Assembly (NCBI GenBank): GCA_021828225.1
Contig: JAKASH010000301.1
Span: 1 to 5,107, forward strand
Direction of reading: 5' to 3'
Origin: Acidobacteriota bacterium
GTDB taxonomy: Bacteria > Acidobacteriota > Terriglobia > UBA7540
DNA: 5,107 nt
This document shows, piece after piece, positions 1 to 5,107 of this stretch. The translations under genes were made by a program, and so were the position numbers. Position 1 is the stretch's first letter. Each line of letters begins with the position of its first letter. The notes below the pieces were generated by a model. It saw only the letters and a program-made list of their open reading frames with translations. It was not told where the DNA came from and did not search any database.

Positions 1-423
1 CCCCTTCTCGACATCGAGCTTGTCAAAGGCTAGCGCGGCCACTCTTGCCCTGGGAGGCCTCATGCCGGCGTGTTCAATGAATTCCTTCACTGCGGGAAGG
101 TCCGGCAGGGAGTTGGGGTCCCGCACCAGGTGCAGTAAGGTGATCAGCGTATGCGTCTTGCCGCCTCCGTAGGTTAGCTCCAGTTGCCGCACCGCTTTAT
201 CATTCTTTCCCGCCAGGCGCACGATGACGTCTTTCACCAGCTCCCGCAGATTGAAAGTGGGCGAAGTCCGGCCAAAGAACTCTTCCGGGCTTTGGTACAG
301 CGGCTTGGCACGGCCCATAATCACGTCGTAAAGGTCAGCCGCAAACATCGAGAGCGATAGCTCGCCAGTCTTCAAATCATCCCGGAGTTGGACAACCTCA
401 TGCCAGGGTTTTGTCTTGTTCAT
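1..423 (-). CDS. DUF499-family AAA+-type ATPase, N-terminal part (gene runs off the left edge)
   Basis: The first 141 codons of a gene that continues beyond position 1. I translated it by hand; it begins MNKTKPWHEVVQLRDDL and has no stop before the edge. The opening matches what I know of DUF499 (COG1483) proteins: a W-x-E-V-V start, then a F-A-A-D-L-Y-D-V-I-x-G-R-A segment (residues 27-39), a Y-x-x-P-E-E-F-F-x-R-T segment (43-53), and a Walker A-like glycine loop T-Y-G-G-G-K-T-H-T at 84-92 with K89 as the phosphate-binding lysine. The rest of the ATPase core (Walker B, sensor and arginine finger) lies outside the window. The ATG at 423 is chosen because an in-frame TGA (426-424) directly precedes it and AGGAG lies 6 nt upstream. 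Only 3 nt separate it from the methyltransferase stop, so translation is probably coupled. Known family role: energy-dependent partner of DUF1156 methylases in defence islands; the biochemical activity is not established from sequence. Confidence 0.93.
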   Translation of the reverse strand, partial: MNKTKPWHEVVQLRDDLKTGELSLSMFAADLYDVIMGRAKPLYQSPEEFFGRTSPTFNLRELVKDVIVRLAGKNDKAVRQLELTYGGGKTHTLITLLHLVRDPNSLPDLPAVKEFIEHAGMRPPRARVAALAFDKLDVEKG

Positions 424-426
424 TCA

Positions 427-3400
427 TCACTCCTGTCCTTCCGCCGCTTCGTAACCTAAATTGTACTGTCCGGTTTCGACTTTAGCTCCAACCCCGCCGG
501 CATGGTTTGAGAGACTCTCAAGAATCGAACGCTCTTCGCTCGCGGCCCCGGCGAGCTCAATGAGGGCCTGAACGAGTTGGTGGAAAAGCTGATTCCCTCG
601 CAGCCCCTTGCTGTCTAAATAGTCGTCCACTTTGATCTGCTCGCCGGCCTTCCACAAATGCATCAGGCGGTGAACCTGGTCAATGATCGGCGCGGGGCGG
701 CCGCTCGAATCCTCGCCCATGCTCGCCCGCCGCCGTTGATTCCACGGGCGAAGCCTGACCTTGCTGCCCGTGCCTTCTTCGATCTCTGCGCTCTCCGGGT
801 CCTCGACGGTGAAATCCTGCTCTTCGTCTTCGTCCGGCTCGCTTTGGCCGCCGGTGCGGATCAGAATATCGTACTGGCCGACAAGGGCCGTGTCCGAAAG
901 GTTGCAGGAAACGGCGTAAAGGATGCACGCGCCAACCGGAGCGTCCTCCAGGCCAAAGTCGTGCCGGTGGAGAAGGTAATAGGTGGTCATGTCATCCAGG
1001 CCCGCAACACCCGCCGCCTCTCCATTGTGGGACAAAACGCGGCCTACCACGAAATCCACCACCATGCGGCGCACGTGGCGCAAGAACTCCGAAACTTCCA
1101 TCAATTTGCCAGGCGCATTGGCCTTTTTTACGATAGGGTGCTGGCTATAGGCCTCCATGGCCGGCCCCGTGGCCGCCCAAACAAAGTCCGGCCCGCGGAT
1201 TCCAGCGTCCCAGAACTCGCGCAAGCGGGTTGCGATCTTTTCGCGCATTTCTTCGAGAACAATGTTATCCCAACCCGGCCTTGCCGCCTCGGGGCGCTTC
1301 TTACAGACAAGCCAGACGGACGACGCCAATGCAGCAGATGTCAAAGCCCGGTTTCGCGTTCCCATCTCAGTCTGAATCGGCCAGCTACCGTCTACTACGA
1401 ATCCGCCGCGAACAATCGCGCTTACCAGCGTCTCCCACGCAGTGGGGCTCTTGTTGGCAAAGACAATCACCAAGCGGCCCTCGGGTTTCAGCGCGCGATG
1501 GCAGGCCTGAAACGCCCGGAACATGCCGTCCTCGTAAGCCTGCTTCGACTTCTCCTTATCACCACCGAAGCGGCTGGAATCGTCAATCAGCTCGCCATCG
1601 TTCTTGTCATGGTCCCATTTTGGCGCCAACGGCTGGCGAAAGGGTTCGTCAATTTCAGGGGAAAGCCCGTGCAGCGTTCGGCGCAGCCAGACGTAAAAAA
1701 AGTCCATCAGGTCGGAGTACGGGATTGCATCGTAGTATGGCGGGTCTGTTACCACGAGATCTATTTCTTGCTGGACTATGTGCGAGGTGGCGCTCCAATT
1801 TGTTACTTTCGCTGCCGAATTCGCTGTGCGGGCGCTTGTCAGATGCGCGATCACAAGGCTCACCCAGTCAAACGCGCTCAGATAACCACCCGTGGTGTCA
1901 CCCAGAAGGTTCACCTCGGCGAAGTCCCAAAGGATAGGCAATGCGAAGCGAGCAAAAGCCCCTTCGACTTTCTCACCTCCTTGATTCCAACGAGAGACGT
2001 TACTGTTTTGGTTTGCTAAGCGATCAGACATCATCGAAAGGAATGCTACTGTCGCCTCGGCTTCGTACGCTGGACAACCTCGGGCGAGCAAGTGCCCTTG
2101 GACGGCCCGCGTATGTTTCACGAAAGTTCCCAAAGCCAAAAGCTGGCGCGGCGTGAAGAGCTTGTGCCACTGGTCGAAGCCGTAAAGCGGAACACGGAAA
2201 CCGAGCGCCTCCTTACTCGGCAGTGGCTCTTCCGGCAATCCAAATGGAATCTCCGCAAACACATGCTCCAATTCTTCGCGGGCGGCATCGGCCATGCGGT
2301 CTTCCTCGGACATCGGCAGGCGGTACTCCTTGCCATCTGGTCCATCCACCACCACGGCGGTCATGATGGCTCCAAGCCGACCGGCCAATCCCTCCTGCCG
2401 GATATCCTCCGTCGTCATGGCCACCGTGCCCGGCTGACCACAGCAGGGACACCAAGCACCATTCCGGCTCATCGTGCCTTGGCCGACGCGTTTGTCGTGC
2501 TCTCGCCGCTGCGCGGCATTGCCGCCAACCACCGGCACATCGGCTTCGACGCCAAAGACGACGCCCGTCTTCTCCGCATTCGGCTCCATGGTCAACAGCA
2601 CTCGCTTTCTATCCTTCTTGCAGAGCCAGAGCGTCTTGAGTAGGGGAATCGTGGCCCGGCAATTCTTGCAGGTCACCGCGCGCGCCCATAGATAAGCCAC
2701 CGTGGGCTTGGCCACCCAGCTCGGGTTGCGTTTGTCTTTCAAATACTCTTGGCTGAATTCGCGGTTTAGCGCGTCAATATCCGGTGTGCCGTCTTCTTTG
2801 AGCGGAACGAGCCTGGGACCTGCTGGTGCGCCCCCCTCCGGGGCGGCAGGCGCTCGGGTGCTGTCATTCTGAGGAGCCGAAGGCGACGAAGAATCCCTCC
2901 GTGCATTCCCTTCGAGATTCTTCGCTTCGCTCAGAATGACATCCGATGATTTTTTCCCCTTAGCCCAAGTCAACGGTTCAAATTCCGCATACGTGGGATA
3001 GAACCGCGCCAAATCCCGCCGGGCCCGGTCGAGCACCCATTTCCCCCAGGCCCGCACATGCCAGGCGAGGTCGGCATCGAGGTGAGTTGAATCGATGGTC
3101 GTGCCTTTGAGAAGCGGCGCAGGGTTTTCACCCAAGCCGAGCTTTTCAAGCTGCGTGCGCAGCAGCGCACCCTTAAAGCCCTGGGCCTTGAAGAACGCCT
3201 CCATGAAATCGCGGTCTTTCAGAACGAACTCGGGCAAGGGCCGCTTCTGTCCGGCAAGTCTCTGCGGGTATTCGAGCGTACACTTCAGAATGAACCATGC
3301 CACCGGGTTGATATCGATCGCCGTGGCCTCACAGCCCAGGCGCATGGCTTCAAGCGGAATGGCACCGCCGCCGGCAAACGGATCGAGCACCTTGGGTGCG

Positions 3401-3780
3401 CGTCCGCCGTAAGCCTTGCGAATTTCTTCCCTGAACCAGTCCAGGTCCGGCCCGGATTCGCGCCCCCAGTGCAAGATGCCACCTACTGTTTCCTCTTTGA
3501 CGCGCTCGACGATCTTTCCGGAAGGCATCTTCTTCCGCTCGATCTTTTCTACGACCTTTCCGGCCAGCCGCTCCAAAATCTCACGCCGCTTCTCGGGCGT
3601 TCCGGGATCAGGCAGCAGCGTCGCAATCAGGGCCGCCCGGCACGCCGCCAGCGGCCGCCGCGCTGGCCAAATGTGCAGCGTCGAGATATGTCCATGCCGC
3701 ACGTTCTTCTCATGTACGGAATCGAGCGACGCCTGCTTGAGCGGAAAGGCAACTTCGATCAATCTTGGTTGGTCTGGCAT
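427..3780 (-). CDS. DUF1156 domain-containing adenine-specific DNA methyltransferase with Zn-ribbon
   Basis: A 1117-residue SAM-dependent DNA methyltransferase of the DUF1156/COG1743 type, expected to methylate an adenine (or cytosine) exocyclic amine in a specific target. The DUF1156 N-terminus is RLIEVAFPLKQASLDSVHEKN... through the HIWPARRPLAACRA segment (residues about 6-50). The SAM-binding motif I is DPFAGGG at 133-139, followed by the acidic motif II region AIDINP (154-159). Two cysteine pairs, C371/C374 (CKNC) and C444/C447 (CPCCG), form the likely Zn-ribbon. The catalytic motif IV is DPPY at 679-682. Motif order I-insert-IV with about 540 residues between them resembles the alpha-type arrangement. 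An acidic stretch (about 981-1002) precedes a conserved C-terminal block (HRLMHLWKAGEQ... SEERSILESLSNH, 1037-1092). ATG 3780 is preferred over an upstream TTG (3825) because AAAGGA lies 6 nt before it and the family normally starts just before RLIEVAFP. Residues 281-306 come from an inserted palindrome. All motifs are intact, so it is probably active. Confidence 0.95.
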   Translation of the reverse strand: MPDQPRLIEVAFPLKQASLDSVHEKNVRHGHISTLHIWPARRPLAACRAALIATLLPDPGTPEKRREILERLAGKVVEKIERKKMPSGKIVERVKEETVGGILHWGRESGPDLDWFREEIRKAYGGRAPKVLDPFAGGGAIPLEAMRLGCEATAIDINPVAWFILKCTLEYPQRLAGQKRPLPEFVLKDRDFMEAFFKAQGFKGALLRTQLEKLGLGENPAPLLKGTTIDSTHLDADLAWHVRAWGKWVLDRARRDLARFYPTYAEFEPLTWAKGKKSSDVILSEAKNLEGNARRDSSSPSAPQNDSTRAPAAPEGGAPAGPRLVPLKEDGTPDIDALNREFSQEYLKDKRNPSWVAKPTVAYLWARAVTCKNCRATIPLLKTLWLCKKDRKRVLLTMEPNAEKTGVVFGVEADVPVVGGNAAQRREHDKRVGQGTMSRNGAWCPCCGQPGTVAMTTEDIRQEGLAGRLGAIMTAVVVDGPDGKEYRLPMSEEDRMADAAREELEHVFAEIPFGLPEEPLPSKEALGFRVPLYGFDQWHKLFTPRQLLALGTFVKHTRAVQGHLLARGCPAYEAEATVAFLSMMSDRLANQNSNVSRWNQGGEKVEGAFARFALPILWDFAEVNLLGDTTGGYLSAFDWVSLVIAHLTSARTANSAAKVTNWSATSHIVQQEIDLVVTDPPYYDAIPYSDLMDFFYVWLRRTLHGLSPEIDEPFRQPLAPKWDHDKNDGELIDDSSRFGGDKEKSKQAYEDGMFRAFQACHRALKPEGRLVIVFANKSPTAWETLVSAIVRGGFVVDGSWPIQTEMGTRNRALTSAALASSVWLVCKKRPEAARPGWDNIVLEEMREKIATRLREFWDAGIRGPDFVWAATGPAMEAYSQHPIVKKANAPGKLMEVSEFLRHVRRMVVDFVVGRVLSHNGEAAGVAGLDDMTTYYLLHRHDFGLEDAPVGACILYAVSCNLSDTALVGQYDILIRTGGQSEPDEDEEQDFTVEDPESAEIEEGTGSKVRLRPWNQRRRASMGEDSSGRPAPIIDQVHRLMHLWKAGEQIKVDDYLDSKGLRGNQLFHQLVQALIELAGAASEERSILESLSNHAGGVGAKVETGQYNLGYEAAEGQE
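430..440 (-). promoter_or_regulatory. Double Shine-Dalgarno for the DUF499 ATPase
   Basis: Read on the minus strand, 440-430 is AAGGACAGGAG, which contains two SD cores, AAGGA (440-436) and AGGAG (434-430). The nearer core is separated from the ATG at 423 by exactly 6 nt, TGATGA, which is the methyltransferase stop codon plus a second in-frame stop. The site lies inside the last codons of the methyltransferase gene, so ribosomes finishing that gene arrive directly at this start. It decides the ATPase start. Confidence 0.8.
2862..2941. repeat. 80-bp imperfect palindromic repeat of the VILSEAKNL type inside the methyltransferase gene
   Basis: The outer arms TGTCATTCTGAG (2862-2873) and CTCAGAATGACA (2930-2941) are perfect 12-bp inverted repeats. 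The inner arms CGAAGAATC (2887-2895) and GATTCTTCG (2916-2924) are perfect over 9 bp. The middle parts are unequal (13 nt against 5 nt), and the loop is 2896-2915. From memory, such palindromes are dispersed in many copies in Acidobacteriota and other environmental genomes and behave like REP or MITE-like elements. Translated in the gene's frame it gives V281 to D306, with VILSEAKNL at 281-289. It adds no stop and sits in a linker between the N-terminal SAM-binding part and the Zn-ribbon part, where homologues I recall run more directly into the LVPLKEDGTPDIDALN block. I see no clear target-site duplication. Confidence 0.85.
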
Positions 3781-3786
3781 TCTTTG

Positions 3787-3792
3787 TCCTTT
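3787..3792 (-). promoter_or_regulatory. Shine-Dalgarno of the methyltransferase, overlapping the upstream stop codon
   Basis: On the minus strand the sequence reads TAAAGGACAAAGAATG (3793 to 3778). AAAGGA (3792-3787) is a good SD core 6 nt from the ATG at 3780, and it shares two bases with the TAA stop (3793-3791) of the hydrolase gene. This supports ATG 3780 as the real start and suggests that termination of the hydrolase and initiation of the methyltransferase are linked. Confidence 0.8.
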
Positions 3793-4675
3793 AGAGCCTG
3801 TGCCATGTCCGCGCTCCCTTTCCAAACGGAGAAGTGGGAGGCGATATTGAAAAATGAATGTGGCCGCTGGTCCTCGTGGTCACACACCTGTACGTTTTGC
3901 CGTTAACTGTTATGCCTGATACGGAGCTTGAATACCGCGAATCCACTGATTCGTCCCCGCCGACGACGGAAACAAGCACCACTGATGGCTTCGCTAAAGC
4001 CAGCAGCTCCGTGGAATATCCGGACTTGTGACCATGATGTGGGGCGACAAAAACATCGATCCCAGTTACAAAAGGCCTCCACAGCGGACAGAGAAGGGGG
4101 CTTTTCAAAATGAATTCCCATGCCTCTTTCTCCATATCTCCACAAATCAAAATGGAATTGCCATAGCAGTCTATCCGCGTAATCACGCTTGCGTTGTTCA
4201 CCCGACTGACGGCCTGACCTCCTAGTTGCCTCGCGACAGCGACAGACAAAGACATTTCTCGAATGGAAACAGTGCCGTAGTTTGGGTTTGTCACTGCGGG
4301 TACAAATCCGGATTTATAACGTTGGCAAAAATCAACAACCTGCAAGAGAGATTCTGGTGTGCCGCTGTTGGCCACATCGCGCAGATACTCTTGATCGAAA
4401 TCCACCGTCTTGAGGAACTCGGGCGATGCCGAAAACAGCCGGGCATAATCCGCCAGATGGTCCCCATGCAGGTGACTTACTGTAGCCTTGAGAAATTTGA
4501 ATGGCAACGAAGTCCCCGGCAACAATGGATTGAAGCGTGGTCCGTCGACCCTCAGAATCCACTCGATCGGCGAGAAATCCGACTTCGAACCCACATCAAA
4601 TATGCACCAGCGGCCGTTTGGGAGTTTAACGGCCGCCGACTGACCGTGGTTTACGTCAAACAAGTAGAAGTCCAT
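3791..4675 (-). CDS. ComEC-like metallo-beta-lactamase-fold hydrolase (stand-alone, soluble)
   Basis: A 294-residue protein with the metallo-beta-lactamase fold of the ComEC/Rec2 type, predicted to be a cytosolic metal-dependent hydrolase. It opens with the strand-turn signature YLFDVNHGQSA (residues 4-14) and FDVG (26-29). The metal-binding HxHxDH motif is HLHGDH at 68-73 (H68, H70, D72, H73). The bridging aspartate is probably D180 in ILICGDME, preceded by the N-N-A-S-V-I-T-R block (160-167), and a further metal ligand is probably in APHHGHKSG (211-219). These blocks match the ComEC extracellular hydrolase domain, but no membrane segment or signal peptide is present. The ATG at 4675 is kept because residue 3 onward already forms the first core strand. 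It follows the membrane protein gene by 2 nt and precedes the methyltransferase by 10 nt. Substrate is unknown; ComEC-type domains are linked to DNA degradation, so a nucleic acid or nucleotide is plausible (inference). Similar DVxHG hydrolases are, from memory, frequent in defence islands. Confidence 0.9.
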   Translation of the reverse strand: MDFYLFDVNHGQSAAVKLPNGRWCIFDVGSKSDFSPIEWILRVDGPRFNPLLPGTSLPFKFLKATVSHLHGDHLADYARLFSASPEFLKTVDFDQEYLRDVANSGTPESLLQVVDFCQRYKSGFVPAVTNPNYGTVSIREMSLSVAVARQLGGQAVSRVNNASVITRIDCYGNSILICGDMEKEAWEFILKSPLLCPLWRPFVTGIDVFVAPHHGHKSGYSTELLALAKPSVVLVSVVGGDESVDSRYSSSVSGITVNGKTYRCVTTRTSGHIHFSISPPTSPFGKGARTWHRL

Positions 4676-4680
4676 CCTTA
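4673..4680 (-). other. Stop-restart junction TAAGGATG between membrane protein and hydrolase
   Basis: The membrane protein stop TAA (4680-4678) and the hydrolase ATG (4675-4673) are only two bases apart. The 20 nt upstream contain no SD core at normal spacing; the only AAGG touches the ATG itself. Initiation of the hydrolase therefore most likely depends on ribosomes that have just finished the membrane protein. This would fix the two products at a linked ratio. Confidence 0.6.
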
Positions 4681-5107
4681 TTTACTGCTTTGCTCGATTT
4701 CGGTCTTGGGTAATTGGAGAAACTGGACAAAAAGCTCGCTGGCGTACCGTTTCCCGAAGTCGTGCATTCGGAAGAGCGCGAGCCCCACACCCAAGAACAT
4801 CAAGATACCTAACGGCCAATGAACCGGTCTGAAGGCAAAAGTCAAAGCTGAGATAATCACCAATGCTGCTGCGATTCCGCGGTTCAGTCCGTAATTCCCG
4901 TTGAACCTGTCAACTCGCTCGGACCGCCCGGCCGCAGCAACTGCCGCGTAAATCTGCCGGGTAATGCCAGACCAGTCCGACCTTGAGGTCTCTTCCAACT
5001 TCGAACAGCCCTTCAGGTTCAGCTTCCCGTGAAAATGTGTCGTCAAAGCCTGTCTTTGCGAATCAGCGATAAGCTTGTGCTTTCCTGAACGAATCCAGAG
5101 ATCGGAA
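4678..5107 (-). CDS. Two-pass membrane protein, C-terminal part (gene runs off the right edge)
   Basis: The reading frame is open to the right edge, giving 142 visible residues. A start at TTG 5046 is possible on paper, but the frame continues upstream without a stop (SDLWIRSGKHKLIADSQRQA before it) and there is no convincing SD, so the true start lies outside the window. The visible part has a soluble stretch rich in charged residues, then two hydrophobic helices, GIAAALVIISALTFAF (about 4878-4831) and WPLGILMFLGVGLALF (about 4818-4771), separated by a short RPVH turn, and a short cytosolic tail (RMHDFGKRYASELFVQFLQL). The short hairpin with a conserved-looking tail is reminiscent of small two-TM proteins of bacterial conflict systems (SLATT-like), and the LW-x-GK and D-x-F-x-x-N-Y-G-x-x-R patterns resemble a membrane family I recall without a settled name. 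I cannot assign a family. Placement 2 nt before the hydrolase implies a functional pair. Confidence 0.8.
   Translation of the reverse strand, partial: SDLWIRSGKHKLIADSQRQALTTHFHGKLNLKGCSKLEETSRSDWSGITRQIYAAVAAAGRSERVDRFNGNYGLNRGIAAALVIISALTFAFRPVHWPLGILMFLGVGLALFRMHDFGKRYASELFVQFLQLPKTEIEQSSK

Larger units (their letters stand above)
1..5107 (-). other. Single tightly packed operon, probable defence island segment
   Basis: All four genes share the minus strand with gaps of 2, 10 and 3 nt, and three junctions carry either shared SD/stop bases or a stop-restart arrangement. No internal promoter or terminator is evident. The operon enters from the right of the window and leaves to the left, so both its first gene and its likely nuclease or helicase component are outside. 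Assignment to defence rests on the known association of DUF1156 and DUF499 families with defence islands, not on anything measured here. Confidence 0.75.

Noticed and set aside
658..2019. A 453-codon open frame on the plus strand opposite the methyltransferase
   Set aside because: It lies entirely antisense to a gene with clear conserved motifs, its product is low in recognisable domains, and long antisense frames are common in GC-rich coding DNA.
2862..2941. The palindrome as an intrinsic terminator or a CRISPR repeat
   Set aside because: There is no T-run after either arm, it lies inside an open gene, and only one copy is present without spacers.
2862..2941. A frameshift or pseudogene caused by the palindrome
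   Set aside because: The frame is intact on both sides and conserved methyltransferase blocks continue downstream to the natural C-terminus.
3781..3825. A 15-codon N-terminal extension of the methyltransferase from TTG 3825
   Set aside because: It would overlap the end of the hydrolase gene, has no matching SD, and lies before the normal family start; ATG 3780 has AAAGGA at 6 nt.
4226..4822. A 198-codon plus-strand open frame across the hydrolase and membrane genes
   Set aside because: It is antisense to two supported genes and its translation shows no domain or membrane pattern of its own.

Overview
The window is fully packed with four co-directional genes on the minus strand, so transcription runs from the right edge to the left edge. 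In transcription order they are: (1) the 3' part of a small two-pass membrane protein gene (from beyond 5107 to 4678); (2) a soluble ComEC-like metallo-beta-lactamase-fold hydrolase (4675-3791); (3) a large DUF1156-type, Zn-ribbon adenine DNA methyltransferase (3780-427); (4) the 5' part of a DUF499 AAA+-type ATPase gene (423 to beyond 1). The junctions are 2, 10 and 3 nt long, so one operon is very likely. No gene-free stretch longer than 10 nt exists, and no promoter or terminator falls inside the window.

The DUF1156 methylase plus DUF499 ATPase pair is a known recurring pair of bacterial and archaeal defence islands. From memory it is often accompanied by DUF3780 and a helicase/phospholipase-D-type protein. 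It is regarded as a restriction-modification-like or DNA-modifying anti-phage module. No nuclease or helicase is visible here; one would be expected to the left of position 1. The pair of membrane protein and metallo-beta-lactamase-fold hydrolase upstream looks like a second, effector-like module fused transcriptionally to the first. The most interesting possibility is that all four genes form one composite defence operon.

A second notable point is an 80-bp imperfect palindrome (2862-2941) inside the methyltransferase gene. It reads through in frame and encodes an extra linker of about 26 residues containing VILSEAKNL. Palindromes of this type are, from memory, dispersed in many copies in Acidobacteriota and some other soil bacteria. 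With the moderately high GC content, this suggests an acidobacterial or similar environmental genome, but the taxon cannot be fixed from this window.
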